A DNA stretch of 64,000 nucleotides from Phyllobacterium pellucidum (GCF_013327855.1 NZ_JABUMX010000006.1:145940-209939); one strand, 5' to 3'; positions 44,458-53,950 are shown, numbered from the stretch's first letter. Notes: generated by a model not told the origin, from the sequence alone. A program made the numbers and translations.

Positions 44458-45348
44458 GTGTCTCGGGCTGAACGATTTGGACTTTCCGCAGCATTGACCA
44501 TGCCTTTTGACGCCGACATGCGAATCGACGTGCCGAAGGCACTCGCGCATGCGCAGGATTGTCTCGGCCGTGGCTGCCGCAGTGTTACCCTATTCGGCAC
44601 GACGGGAGAGGGCTCCTCGATCGGTTATGATGAGCGCGGTAATGTCATTCGTGCATTTATCGAAGGTGGGCTTGAGCCGTCGCAGATCATTGTCGGCGTG
44701 ATGGCCAATTCGTATGTCGATGCTGCTGCGCAGTCTCGGCTCGCTCTTGATGCCGGGTGCCGCGGCGTACTGCTCGCTCCGCCGTCCTACTTCAAGAATG
44801 TCAGTGACGATGGGCTTTTTGACTGGTTCTCGGCCGTGTTCGAGGAAATAGGTGCGGGCCTACGCGGGATTATCATCTACAATATCCCATCGGTCACTGC
44901 TGTCGAGATTTCGGTCGCGTTGGTCTCCCGTTTGCGCGAAGCGTTTCCCGGTGCGATCGCGGGTGTCAAGGATTCCTCGGGCAACTGGACCTATACCCAG
45001 GCACTTCTTGCCAAGCACAAGGATCTCGCCATCCTGATCGGTGACGAACGCACCCTGGCCGCAGCGGTTCGGCTCGGCGCGCAAGGGTCGATTTCAGGCA
45101 TGGCCAATCTCTATCCTGACCGCCTGCTGCCGCTCATCGAAGAGGGCCGCGACGATCCGGCTGTTATCGAGGCTGTCGAAGAGATTTTGAAGTTCCCGGT
45201 CGTGCCTGCCGTGAAGGCCATTCTGGCGCATCATAATCAGGACGATGCTTGGCGCCGGACGCGAGCGCCACTGCAGGGCCTTTCGGATACGGACGCCAAG
45301 CGGATCACCGGCATTTTCGACCGCTTGTTTATTGCTGCCGCTGCGTAA
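44458..45348 (+). CDS. DapA/NanA-family aldolase or dehydratase
   Basis: The 296-residue barrel protein has the family motif LFGTTGEGSS near residues 45-54, a tyrosine in IIIYNIPSVT (Tyr141) and the Schiff-base lysine in AGVKDSSGNW (Lys171). These residues define the pyruvate-dependent aldolase/dehydratase superfamily. The genetic company of a GntR regulator and sugar transporter argues for a 2-keto-3-deoxy sugar acid rather than lysine synthesis. The start is GTG at 44458 after GGGAGAAG. It is first in the operon. Confidence 0.88.
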   Translation: MSRAERFGLSAALTMPFDADMRIDVPKALAHAQDCLGRGCRSVTLFGTTGEGSSIGYDERGNVIRAFIEGGLEPSQIIVGVMANSYVDAAAQSRLALDAGCRGVLLAPPSYFKNVSDDGLFDWFSAVFEEIGAGLRGIIIYNIPSVTAVEISVALVSRLREAFPGAIAGVKDSSGNWTYTQALLAKHKDLAILIGDERTLAAAVRLGAQGSISGMANLYPDRLLPLIEEGRDDPAVIEAVEEILKFPVVPAVKAILAHHNQDDAWRRTRAPLQGLSDTDAKRITGIFDRLFIAAAA

Positions 45349-45387
45349 TAAGGGAGTAACTGAGGGCTCGGGGGACGGAGATCGCGT

Positions 45388-46047
45388 ATGGATGATGGCA
45401 ACGAACCGGTGAGACTGCGAGAAAAAGCCTATGCAAGTTTCACGGAGCATCTCCTTGCCCGCGATATCAGTCCAGGGCAGTTCGTCTCACAACGCCAACT
45501 CGTGGCGATGACGGGCATGCCGCTCGGCGCGATTCGGGAACTGGTGCCGCGGCTTGAGGCCGAAGGTCTCGTCCGGACCATACCGCAGCGCGGCATACAG
45601 ATCGCGCATATTGATATCAACCTGATCCGGGAGGCTTTTCAGTTTCGCCTGTTCATGGAGAAGGAGGCGATTGCGGTCTTTTGCGTTTCCGCTTCCGAGG
45701 AACTTCTGGCGAAGCTGCGCAAGGAGCATGAGGATACGCTTGAAGAGGCCCTGCAGAACAGGGAAACCCCGGAACTTGAACTGCGCGCTCAGGCCATAGA
45801 CTGGGACCTGCATGAAACGATAATCGATTCGCTCGATAACGGGATCATTTCGCGGGCTTATCGGATCAATGCGATCAAGATGCGGCTCATCAATCAGGAG
45901 CGGTTCCGCATCACCGGCCGGGTCATTCCGGTCATGCGCGAACATCTCGCGGTGCTGACTGCGATCGAGAGCCGCGATCCGCCGACAGCTATGGAAGCGA
46001 TAGCCGTGCACATCAACAATGCGAGGAATCTTGCATTGAAGGTTTGA
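45388..46047 (+). CDS. GntR-family regulator (FCD domain)
   Basis: The 219-residue protein has a winged helix (EHLLARDISPGQFVSQRQLV, GAIRELVPRLEAEGLVRTIP) and an FCD-type helical effector domain with metal-binding positions (WDLHETIIDSLDN, MREHLAVLTAIE). It is encoded inside the operon it probably controls, 39 bp after the aldolase gene, and the palindrome at 44409-44422 is its likely operator. Its effector is probably the sugar acid handled by the aldolase. Confidence 0.88.
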   Translation: MDDGNEPVRLREKAYASFTEHLLARDISPGQFVSQRQLVAMTGMPLGAIRELVPRLEAEGLVRTIPQRGIQIAHIDINLIREAFQFRLFMEKEAIAVFCVSASEELLAKLRKEHEDTLEEALQNRETPELELRAQAIDWDLHETIIDSLDNGIISRAYRINAIKMRLINQERFRITGRVIPVMREHLAVLTAIESRDPPTAMEAIAVHINNARNLALKV

Positions 46048-46104
46048 AAGCCCGACACCGGCAATGGGAGTTGCCCCGTCGAAAAACGACACGAGGAGGA
46101 GACA

Positions 46105-47433
46105 ATGAGCATGAAATTCCTGAACCCGACACGCCGGCAGTTTCTGGCAGGTTCGGCAGCGCTCGGCGCTGCAAGCATGACCGGCCTGAAGCCCGCATTC
46201 GCCAATGTCGACTGGAAGAAATTCGCCGGCACGACACTCGAGGTGAACCTGATCAAGAGCCCGCGCGGCGATATCCTGCAGAAATACCAAAAGGAATTCG
46301 AGGAATTGACCGGCATCAAGGTCAATTCCGAACAGACGCCGGAACAGCAGCAGCGCCAGAAGGCGGTGATCGAGCTGACCTCCGGCAAGCCGAGCTTCGA
46401 CGTCATCCACATCAGCTATCACGTGCAGAAGCGCCAGTTTGAAAAGGGTGGATGGCTGGCTGACCTTACTCCGTTTCTCAAGGATCCAAGCCTTACCGAA
46501 CCGAGCCTCACCGAGAGCGATTTCGCCGAAGCTGGCCTCGCCTTCGCAAAGGATCAGAATGGCCGTTTCGGCGGGCTCCCCTTTTCCGTCGACTACTGGA
46601 TTCTCTATTGGAACAAGGATCTCTTTGCCGCGAAGGGCGTCGAGTATCCGAAGACGTTCGACGAACTGGTTGCAGCTGCCGAAAAGCTCACCGATGCCGC
46701 AAGCGGAACCTATGGTTTCGTCGCGCGCGGCATGAAGAACGCCAACACCCCCGTCTGGGCGAGCCTGATGCTCGGCTATGGCAAGAGCACCGTGGAGAAC
46801 GGGACCCTGCAGACCGATACGCCCGAAGCGATCGAAGCGGCCACCTTGTACCAGCGGCTGATGACCAAATCGGCACCTCCCGGCGTCACCGGTTTCAATT
46901 GGGCCGAGTGCCAGTCAAGCTTCCTCCAGGGCAAGGTTGCCATGTGGCTCGATGGTATCGGTTTTGCACCGCCGCTCGAAAACCCGCAGAAATCGCGCGT
47001 CGTCGGCAAGGTCGGCTACGGCGTCATGCCCAAGGGACCGAATGCCCAGGCTGCGCCGACATTCGGCGACGGCATCGGCGTGACGGAAGGCTCGTCAAAC
47101 AAGGAAGCCGCCTACCTCTATTGCCAATGGGCAATCTCGAAGGAGATGGGTGCACGCTTGCTGCAGACGGGTTCCGGCGTTCCATTCCGCAACTCCATCC
47201 TCAACGACCCAGAAGTGCGCAAGAACGTAACCATGCCGCAGGATTGGGTCACGGCGCTTTCGGAATCGGCCAAGGTCAGCAAGCTCTGTCTGCCCGTCAT
47301 CATCCCCGTCACCGAATTCCGCGATGTGATGGGTGTCGGACTCACCAATCTTCTCGGCGGCGCCGATCCCGCAACTGAATTGAAGCGCGCTACGGAGGAA
47401 TTCCGTCCGGTCCTCGCGCGCAGCGAAAGCTAG
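46105..47433 (+). CDS. Sugar ABC transporter substrate-binding protein (Tat-exported)
   Basis: The 442-residue protein is a family 1 extracellular solute-binding protein. The N-terminus carries a twin-arginine signal, TRRQFLAGSAALGAASM, with likely cleavage after AFA near residue 33. Motifs FDVIHISYHVQKRQFEKGGW and VAMWLDGIGFAPPLE are typical of MalE/UgpB-type binders. It is followed by two permeases and an ATPase. A GAGGAGGAG site precedes the ATG. Confidence 0.92.
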   Translation: MSMKFLNPTRRQFLAGSAALGAASMTGLKPAFANVDWKKFAGTTLEVNLIKSPRGDILQKYQKEFEELTGIKVNSEQTPEQQQRQKAVIELTSGKPSFDVIHISYHVQKRQFEKGGWLADLTPFLKDPSLTEPSLTESDFAEAGLAFAKDQNGRFGGLPFSVDYWILYWNKDLFAAKGVEYPKTFDELVAAAEKLTDAASGTYGFVARGMKNANTPVWASLMLGYGKSTVENGTLQTDTPEAIEAATLYQRLMTKSAPPGVTGFNWAECQSSFLQGKVAMWLDGIGFAPPLENPQKSRVVGKVGYGVMPKGPNAQAAPTFGDGIGVTEGSSNKEAAYLYCQWAISKEMGARLLQTGSGVPFRNSILNDPEVRKNVTMPQDWVTALSESAKVSKLCLPVIIPVTEFRDVMGVGLTNLLGGADPATELKRATEEFRPVLARSES

Positions 47434-47444
47434 GCGAAGTCGTC

Positions 47445-48371
47445 ATGACAACAGCTGCCCCGACAATGACCCGTCTTGCGCAAGATGCCAAAGCGAAGAA
47501 AGGCAAGAGCAGGCTCAAGCCGAGCTATTGGCCCTTTGTCGTGCCGGCATTGGTCATCGTCGGGGCGGTCATCATTTTCCCCTGGGCGTTCACCCTGTGG
47601 ATGAGCGCCAATGAGTGGCATCTCGGCGGTGACCAGCGCTTTGTTGGCTTTGCCAACTTCGCCCGCATCGCCGGTGACCAGCGCTTCTGGGAGTCCATGG
47701 TTCACACGGTGGTCTACACCGTCTTGTCGGTCGTAGCCCCTCTGGTTCTAGGAACGATTGCCGCCTTGGTCTTTGACAGCAAACTGCCGATGCGCGGCCT
47801 TTTGCGCGGTATCTTCGTCATGCCGATGATGGCAACGCCCGTTGCAATCGCACTGGTGTGGACCATGATGTTCCACCCGCAGCTCGGCGTCCTCAATTAT
47901 CTTCTGTCGCTCGTCGGCATCGGACCGCAGGAATGGATCTTCAACCAGAACACGGTGATACCGTCGCTGGTTCTTGTCGAAACCTGGCAGTGGACGCCGC
48001 TCGTCATGCTGATCGTTCTCGGCGGTCTTGCAGCCATGCCACGCGACCCCTTCGAGAGCGCTGAAATCGACGGCGCCAATGGCTGGCAGAAGTTTCGCTA
48101 TATCACGCTGCCGATGATCCTGCCGTTCATGATGGTTGCCGTGATTATCCGCTCGATCGATGCGCTCAAAAGCTTCGACATCATCTTTGCCATGACGCAG
48201 GGCGGTCCGGGAACCGCGTCGGAAACGATCAATATCTATCTCTACAATGTGGCCTTTGCCTATTACGACATTGGCTACGGTTCGGCCCTCGCCGTCGTGT
48301 TTTTCATCGTCATCATCACAATGTCGCTGGCTCTGCTTTATCTGCGCCAGCGGACAAAGTGGAATAGCTGA
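47445..48371 (+). CDS. Sugar ABC transporter permease (MalF type)
   Basis: The 308-residue membrane protein has six hydrophobic segments and the permease EAA loop ESAEIDGANGWQKFRYITLP near residue 205, which docks on the ATPase. The first 25 residues are basic and cytoplasmic. It starts 11 bp after the binding-protein gene. Confidence 0.93.
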   Translation: MTTAAPTMTRLAQDAKAKKGKSRLKPSYWPFVVPALVIVGAVIIFPWAFTLWMSANEWHLGGDQRFVGFANFARIAGDQRFWESMVHTVVYTVLSVVAPLVLGTIAALVFDSKLPMRGLLRGIFVMPMMATPVAIALVWTMMFHPQLGVLNYLLSLVGIGPQEWIFNQNTVIPSLVLVETWQWTPLVMLIVLGGLAAMPRDPFESAEIDGANGWQKFRYITLPMILPFMMVAVIIRSIDALKSFDIIFAMTQGGPGTASETINIYLYNVAFAYYDIGYGSALAVVFFIVIITMSLALLYLRQRTKWNS

Positions 48372-48382
48372 GGAGACCGTTG

Positions 48383-49207
48383 ATGGCCCGCCGCCGCCTG
48401 CTGAAGTCCCTCGGAACCGCCCTTGTCGTGTTCGTCATCGTCTCGCCCGCAATCCTCTTCTTTCTGTGGATGCTGTCGCTTTCGCTGAAATATGAAATCG
48501 ACAACGGCGCGTATCCTCCGATCTTCATTCCGGAGAATTTTGCCTGGTCGAACTACACGGAGATCTTTGCGACAAACGATTTCCTGCACTATTTCTGGAA
48601 CAGTCTGCTCGTGACAGGCACGGCGACGTTGCTTGCGCTGCTTGTCGGCGTGCCGGCCGGCTACGGCATCGCCCGACTGCGCGCCAACAAGGCAGCCATC
48701 GTCGTCATGATCGCGCGCATGACGCCGGGACTTTCCTATCTCATTCCACTGTTTCTCCTGTTCCAAACCCTCGGGCTGCTCGGAACGCTGTGGCCGCAGA
48801 TCATCATTCATCTCGTGGTGACGGTTCCGATCGTGATCTGGATCATGATCGGCTATTTCGAGACGACGCCGATGGAGCTCGAAGAGGCGGCAATGATCGA
48901 CGGCGCGACGTCCTGGCAGGTATTTCGCATGGTGGCCCTGCCGATTGCCAAGCCCGGCATCGTCGTGTCGCTCATCCTCGCGGTTATCTTCTCCTGGAAC
49001 AACTTCGTCTTCGGCATTGTGCTTGCCAGCCGCGAGACGCGGACTTTGCCCGTCGCTGTCTACAATATGCTTTCATTTGAGCAGGTAAGTTGGGGACCGC
49101 TTGCGGCCGCCGCCTTTATCGTGACCTTGCCGGTTCTGCTGCTCACCGTTTTTGCGCAACGCCAGATCATCGCCGGGCTTACCGCCGGCGCGGTCAAGGG
49201 CGGCTGA
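48383..49207 (+). CDS. Sugar ABC transporter permease (MalG type)
   Basis: The 274-residue permease has six predicted spans and an EAA loop, ELEEAAMIDGATSWQVFRMV, near residue 168. GAGGAG about 7 bp upstream favours the ATG at 48383 over the TTG one codon earlier. It pairs with the MalF-type permease 11 bp upstream. Confidence 0.93.
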   Translation: MARRRLLKSLGTALVVFVIVSPAILFFLWMLSLSLKYEIDNGAYPPIFIPENFAWSNYTEIFATNDFLHYFWNSLLVTGTATLLALLVGVPAGYGIARLRANKAAIVVMIARMTPGLSYLIPLFLLFQTLGLLGTLWPQIIIHLVVTVPIVIWIMIGYFETTPMELEEAAMIDGATSWQVFRMVALPIAKPGIVVSLILAVIFSWNNFVFGIVLASRETRTLPVAVYNMLSFEQVSWGPLAAAAFIVTLPVLLLTVFAQRQIIAGLTAGAVKGG

Positions 49208-49225
49208 TTATCCAAGGAGGGTCGC

Positions 49226-50296
49226 ATGGCCTCGGTCTCCATCAAAGACGTCACTAAGACGTACGGTAATGTTAATGTCATGCACGGCGTTTCCGTCGAT
49301 ATCGATGACGGTGAATTTGTCATTCTCGTCGGGCCGTCCGGCTGCGGGAAGTCGACGCTTCTGCGCATGATTGCCGGCCTGGAGGAGATCACCGGCGGCG
49401 AAATCGCCATCGGCGATCGCGTGGTCAACGACCTGCCTGCGAAGGAACGCGACATTGCCATGGTATTCCAGAACTATGCGCTCTATCCGCACATGACGGT
49501 CGCCGATAATATGGGCTTTGCGCTCATGCTCAAGAATGCGCCGAAGCAGGAAAAGGCGAGCCGCGTCGGCCGCGCCGCTGAAATTCTCGGGCTCGAGAAA
49601 CTGCTCGACCGGTTTCCGCGTCAGCTTTCGGGTGGCCAGCGCCAGCGTGTGGCCATGGGCCGGGCCATCGTGCGTGATCCGCAAGTTTTTCTATTCGACG
49701 AACCGCTTTCGAATCTCGATGCCAAGCTTCGTGTACAGATGCGCAGCGAGATAAAGAGCCTGCACCAGCGCCTCGGCACGACCATTGTCTATGTGACGCA
49801 CGACCAGATCGAAGCCATGACCATGGCCGACAAGATCGTGGTCATGAAGGACGGGTTGGTCGAACAGATCGGCACGCCGCTCGACCTCTACGACTATCCG
49901 GCGAACCTTTTTGTTGCCGGCTTTATTGGTTCCCCGGCAATGAATTTTATCAAGGGCAAGGTCGAAGGCGACGCTTTCGTAACGAGTGATGGTGTGCGAC
50001 TACCGCTGCCGAAGGGCACGGAGAGAGCGTCTTCCAATGAGGCCATCTACGGCATTCGCCCGGAGCACATAAAGGTCGCATCCGAGGGCGTCGCGGTAAA
50101 GGTGGACGTCGTGGAGCCGACCGGATCGGAAATCATGGTGGTGGGCAGGATCGGCGATCAGGAGATCAACTGCCTCTTCCGCGAACGACTCTCGATCCGG
50201 CCAGGCGATGTGATTACGGTCTCGATTGACCCTGCACATGCCCATCTCTTTGACGCGAGCAACGGAATGCGCATCGGCAGGCCCCTCGCCCATTAG
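49226..50296 (+). CDS. Sugar ABC transporter ATPase (MalK/UgpC type)
   Basis: The 356-residue protein has Walker A (GPSGCGKST, residues 36-44), signature LSGGQRQRVAMGRAI, Walker B VFLFDEPLSN, the switch THDQIEAM and a C-terminal TOBE-type domain from about residue 240. It energises the preceding permease pair and closes the operon. A GGAGG site lies 8 bp before the ATG. Confidence 0.95.
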   Translation: MASVSIKDVTKTYGNVNVMHGVSVDIDDGEFVILVGPSGCGKSTLLRMIAGLEEITGGEIAIGDRVVNDLPAKERDIAMVFQNYALYPHMTVADNMGFALMLKNAPKQEKASRVGRAAEILGLEKLLDRFPRQLSGGQRQRVAMGRAIVRDPQVFLFDEPLSNLDAKLRVQMRSEIKSLHQRLGTTIVYVTHDQIEAMTMADKIVVMKDGLVEQIGTPLDLYDYPANLFVAGFIGSPAMNFIKGKVEGDAFVTSDGVRLPLPKGTERASSNEAIYGIRPEHIKVASEGVAVKVDVVEPTGSEIMVVGRIGDQEINCLFRERLSIRPGDVITVSIDPAHAHLFDASNGMRIGRPLAH

Positions 50297-50375
50297 GGTC
50301 GTCCCGGTTGAAAGCGGAATAGCGCCCCAAGCCTGTTTTGTGGGGGTCCTAATAAACTAAGCAAAGGTTGTTTCG

Positions 50376-51125
50376 CTAAACGCCGTACCGCTCCACACGG
50401 ATGGAGCCGGCGGGTATGCCTGCCGCGACCAGTGCGTCGGCAGCGGTGGTGACGAATGCATTGGAGCCGCAGACAAACGTTTGCTTGGGCGGAGCCGGAA
50501 GGCGGGCCAGGGTTTCGGTGACGATGAATGCATCGATGCGACGCGTATAGTGGTTTGCGCGCGCCACCGGGTCGCGCGTCAGGGCAAGCGCCAAGTCGAA
50601 ATTGTTTTCTGACTCGGCAAGGGCAAGCAGTTCATCGCGGAAAATCAGTTCATCCCAGCTTCGCGCCGAATAGAGAAGAAGTGCCGGGATAGTCGAATTC
50701 CGCGCCTTACGATGGCGCAGCATGGAGACGAGGGGCACGACACCGGAGCCCCCACCGACCAGCAATATCGGCCCGCCATCAGCGACGGTCCAGATGAAGT
50801 GTCCGCCGATCGGCCCGCGCAATTCGATCTCGTCGCCGATCTGCGCCACGTCATGAAAAAAGGTCGATACCTCGCCGTCATCGAGCCGCTCGATGGCAAG
50901 CTCGATCGTTGCGCCGCTATCGGGAGTAGAGGCGATGGAATAGCTTCGCTGCGTTTGATAGCCGTCCGGCGCGCTCAGCCGGACATCGACGTGTTGGCCG
51001 GCCGTGTAGACAAAGGGTACGGACGGAGCGAAGAAAAAGCTGCTGACGCGGGCTGTCTGGCGCACAACCCCGGTTATGGTCGCCGTTTGCCATTCAACCC
51101 GCGCGTTCGCCGATTGGTCCTGCAC
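50376..51125 (-). CDS. Ferredoxin-reductase-type FAD/NAD oxidoreductase
   Basis: The 249-residue protein has the FAD-binding RSYSIAST motif near residue 61, a GPIGGHFIW loop, the NAD site LLVGGGSGVVPLVSMLRHR near residue 126 and the C-terminal FVCGSNAFV. There is no iron-sulfur domain. It begins 10 bp after the sulfite-oxidase-like gene and would pass electrons between NAD(P)H and that molybdoenzyme. Direction and partner are inferred from the pairing. Confidence 0.88.
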   Translation of the reverse strand: MQDQSANARVEWQTATITGVVRQTARVSSFFFAPSVPFVYTAGQHVDVRLSAPDGYQTQRSYSIASTPDSGATIELAIERLDDGEVSTFFHDVAQIGDEIELRGPIGGHFIWTVADGGPILLVGGGSGVVPLVSMLRHRKARNSTIPALLLYSARSWDELIFRDELLALAESENNFDLALALTRDPVARANHYTRRIDAFIVTETLARLPAPPKQTFVCGSNAFVTTAADALVAAGIPAGSIRVERYGV

Positions 51126-51135
51126 GGTTCAGGCC

Positions 51136-51741
51136 CTAATCGCCGGTGTAACGCTGTTCCCGCCACGGATCACCATAGATGTGATAGCCGCGCAATTCCC
51201 AGAAGCCAGGTTCGTCGCGCGCCGTAAACTGCAGGCCGTTGATCCATTTTGCCGACTTCCAGAAATAAAGGTGCGGCACGAGCAGCCGCGCTGGTCCGCC
51301 ATGATCAGCGGTCAGCGGCTTGCCGTCGTAGGACGTTGCGATCATCGCCCTGCCACCGGTAAGATCCTTGACCGGCACGTTCGTCGTATAGCCGTCGTAG
51401 CCATGCGCGAGAAGAAAGTCGGTGGGCGGTTCGAGATTGGCTTCGGCAAGGATATCGTCGATGAGCACGCCCTGCCAGTGCGTATCGAGCTTCGACCAGG
51501 CGGTCACGCAATGAATGTCGCGGGTAAGCTTCGTTTGCGGCAGCGCGTTGAACTCGTCCCAGTTCCAGGAGATGACCGGCTTCGGTCCAACTTTGAGGGT
51601 GAACTTCCAATCTTCTGTGAGAACCCGCGGCGTCGGACCGGCAGAAAGAACCGGAAAATCTTCTGTCAGCGATTGCCCCGGCGGGACGCGATCCTTGATT
51701 TCAGGGGATTGCCCCCGTCCCGTAAAGCCGCGTGTCGTCAT
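51136..51741 (-). CDS. Sulfite-oxidase-family molybdopterin oxidoreductase
   Basis: The 201-residue protein matches the compact oxidoreductase-molybdopterin domain: ISWNWDEFNALPQ, DIHCVTAWSKLDTHWQGVLI with the molybdenum-ligand cysteine, GYDGYTTNVPVKDL, and HGGPARLLVPHLYFWKSAKW. It lacks the Tat signal and the membrane heme partner seen with MsrP (YedY), so it is probably cytoplasmic and served by the flavin reductase encoded next. Start 51741 is set by AAGGAG 9 bp upstream. Confidence 0.88.
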   Translation of the reverse strand: MTTRGFTGRGQSPEIKDRVPPGQSLTEDFPVLSAGPTPRVLTEDWKFTLKVGPKPVISWNWDEFNALPQTKLTRDIHCVTAWSKLDTHWQGVLIDDILAEANLEPPTDFLLAHGYDGYTTNVPVKDLTGGRAMIATSYDGKPLTADHGGPARLLVPHLYFWKSAKWINGLQFTARDEPGFWELRGYHIYGDPWREQRYTGD

Positions 51742-52083
51742 GTCTGCTGTCTCCTTCGATTTATAAGAACACAGCTTCCAGCCGCGGCCAAGTGCGCGGC
51801 ACCAACCGTCATGTACACCAATGCGCAAGTTGTTCTGAAAAGCGATCAATTAATGCAAGTGGCGACGTGCAAGTCCCACGGTTTGCGATAATAGGGACGT
51901 CGAACGACCGATCAAAATGACTGATTCGGGTGTGCATAAAGCTTTGTAGATTGTTATTGATATTATTATATTATAAATAGAGGCAAGAGGTTGGGAGGAC
52001 AGCTGGGAGGCATTGCCGCTTACGCGCTAAGCAGCGGCAAATGTTGGCTGATTTTGCCCACGAAGCACATAGCAGGCAAAAAG
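51742..52083. promoter_or_regulatory. Divergent spacer with very AT-rich tract
   Basis: No gene is supported in these 342 bp. It must hold the promoter of the molybdenum-enzyme pair and that of the FadR-type regulator. A striking AT tract at 51951-51980 has a tandem ATATTAT repeat similar to arms of the palindrome upstream of gguC. The frame of the regulator runs up to 51991. Confidence 0.4.
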
Positions 52084-52836
52084 TTGGCAGACAACGATCT
52101 CCTCAACTATGACTTCCGCACGGCGGGCCAATCACGTACCCATCATGGCCACGTCATGCGTGATCTCGGCCTGAAGATCATCAGCGGCGCTTACCCGGAA
52201 AACACGATTCTGCCCGGCGATGCCGAACTCCTGGATCGGTTCGGTGTCTCGCGTACTGTTCTTCGTGAGGCGCTGAAAACGCTTGCTGCCAAGGGCCTCA
52301 TTCAGCCGAAAGCCAAGATCGGCACGCGGGTGCGCGAGCGTTCGCACTGGAACCTGTTCGACCCCGACATCCTCGTCTGGCATTTCGAGGCAGGGGCAAG
52401 CGCCCATTTCCTTTCGAGCATCGTCGAGATGCGGCTGGCTCTGGAGCCGGAAGCGGCGGGCCTTGCTGCCCTGCGCCGCACCGAGGATCAGCTTGAAACG
52501 CTCTACCACTGGGTTGGCAAGATGGGCAGCGCGAGCGAATCCGCCGCCGATTTCGTCTACAGCGATCTGCAGTTTCACATCGCCATTGCCGAGGCCTCGG
52601 GAAACCCCTTCATGCGATCCATCAGTGCGCTGATTGAAGTCGCGCTGGTCACCACGTTTACCATTAGTTCGCCGATCCCGAACTCCGAAAGCCACGTGCG
52701 TTCCGTCGCAAGGCACGCGGCAATCGCCGACGCCATCAAGGCCGGCGATGCGGAGGCGGCGAAAGAGGCTATGCGTGTGGTGATACGCGAAGGCGCCGAG
52801 CGCGTCGTCGCCGCGGGGCAGGGGACCGCCGGGTAG
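52084..52836 (+). CDS. FadR-type GntR regulator
   Basis: The product, about 250 residues from the TTG at 52084, has a winged helix (HHGHVMRDLGLKIISGAYPE, GDAELLDRFGVSRTVLREAL) and an FCD effector domain (DLQFHIAIAEASGNPFMRS). No ATG precedes the conserved RTHHGHV segment; TTG at 52084, TTG at 51991 or the internal ATG at 52156 are the choices, and none has a strong ribosome binding site. It converges on gguC and may bind the palindromes between gguC and chvE. Confidence 0.85.
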   Translation: MADNDLLNYDFRTAGQSRTHHGHVMRDLGLKIISGAYPENTILPGDAELLDRFGVSRTVLREALKTLAAKGLIQPKAKIGTRVRERSHWNLFDPDILVWHFEAGASAHFLSSIVEMRLALEPEAAGLAALRRTEDQLETLYHWVGKMGSASESAADFVYSDLQFHIAIAEASGNPFMRSISALIEVALVTTFTISSPIPNSESHVRSVARHAAIADAIKAGDAEAAKEAMRVVIREGAERVVAAGQGTAG

Positions 52837-52864
52837 AGTCGGCGATCCGCATATTGCCCAGAGT

Positions 52865-53857
52865 CTAGAGAGTTTTGACTTTCACCTTGGACGTCTTTTC
52901 GATTTTGAGCGGGTTGCGAAGCGGCAAACCGAACGCCGGCGCTTCGATTTCGAAGATGTCGCCATTTTCTGCCTTCACACCATCGGCAAAAGAGAGCGTG
53001 GCCGTCCCGAACATATGCACATGAACGTCGCCGGGCTGGCGGAATACACTGTATTTGAAATGATGGTGTTCGAGATTGTCGATCGTGTGGGACATGTTGT
53101 CCTCGCCCGACAGGAACGGCTTCTCCCAGACGGTCCTGTTCTTGCGCAGTATGCGCGACGTTCCGCGGATATCAGCAGGCAGGTCGCCCACGATCAGCTC
53201 TGGACCGACAGAACAGGGCCGAAGTTTGGAATGAGCCAGATAAAGGTAGTTGACGCGCTCCATGACGTGATCGGAGAATTCGTTCGCCAGAGCAAATCCA
53301 ATGCGAAACGGCGAACCGTCGGGGCCGATGACGTAGATACCAGCAATCTCCGGTTCCTCGCCCGCATCGTCAGCGAAGGCGGGCGACAGGAGTGGCTCGC
53401 CTGGTGCCGTCAGCATCGATCCGTTGCCCTTGTAGAACCATTCCGGCTGCACGCCGGTCTGGCCCTTCTTGGGCTTGCCGTTGTCGAGACCCATGCGGAA
53501 CATCTTCATCGAATCGGTCAGCGTCTCTTCCTTGGCGTCGCCGATTTTGCGGTGCATAGCGTCGCGGGTCGCCGCGGAACCAAGATGCGTAAGGCCGGTA
53601 CCTGTGAGGTGGATATGCGCCGAATCATGGGTATCGATCGGGGCAAGGAGGCGGTCCTCCCGATAGGCCGCTTCGACGTCTACCTTCTTGCCCAGGCCGC
53701 GGCTTTCGACAATTTCTGCGATATTGGTCTTGGCCTCGATGGCAGCATGAGCGAGTTCGAGCACAGACTTTGTGCGCTTTACGTGCCGGAACTCATCGCC
53801 AACACGTGCGGCAACCTGCCGCTTTCCATTGGCATTGATCAATTGAACCAAATTCAA
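52865..53857 (-). CDS. gguC: FAH-superfamily protein of the AraD1/GguC type
   Basis: The 330-residue protein has the AraD1/GguC layout: a start LVQLINANGKRQVAARV, then APIDTHDSAHIHLTGTGLTH, GVQPEWFYKGNGSMLTAPGE, and a fumarylacetoacetase-like acidic metal site around GEEPEIAGIYVIGPDG. GguC genes accompany chvE-gguAB in Agrobacterium, and AraD1 proteins act on L-2-keto-3-deoxyarabonate-like acids, so a sugar-acid dehydratase is likely. The start is TTG at 53857, supported by GGGAGG 7 bp upstream. Here the gene is divergent from chvE. Confidence 0.85.
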   Translation of the reverse strand: MNLVQLINANGKRQVAARVGDEFRHVKRTKSVLELAHAAIEAKTNIAEIVESRGLGKKVDVEAAYREDRLLAPIDTHDSAHIHLTGTGLTHLGSAATRDAMHRKIGDAKEETLTDSMKMFRMGLDNGKPKKGQTGVQPEWFYKGNGSMLTAPGEPLLSPAFADDAGEEPEIAGIYVIGPDGSPFRIGFALANEFSDHVMERVNYLYLAHSKLRPCSVGPELIVGDLPADIRGTSRILRKNRTVWEKPFLSGEDNMSHTIDNLEHHHFKYSVFRQPGDVHVHMFGTATLSFADGVKAENGDIFEIEAPAFGLPLRNPLKIEKTSKVKVKTL

Positions 53858-53931
53858 GGCTTTCCTCCCGCATATTTGGGTATATGAATTATAGGTCCCA
53901 CACATAAGCGGCCGAACCTTCTTCCAAAAAT

Positions 53932-53950
53932 AATATAATAGTATTATATT
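53932..53950. promoter_or_regulatory. 19-bp perfect palindrome upstream of gguC
   Basis: AATATAATAGTATTATATT is a perfect 9-1-9 palindrome. It lies about 40 bp upstream of the candidate gguC -10 box. Odd-centred palindromes with an AxTAxTAxT core are shared with the second site near chvE. Confidence 0.6.
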
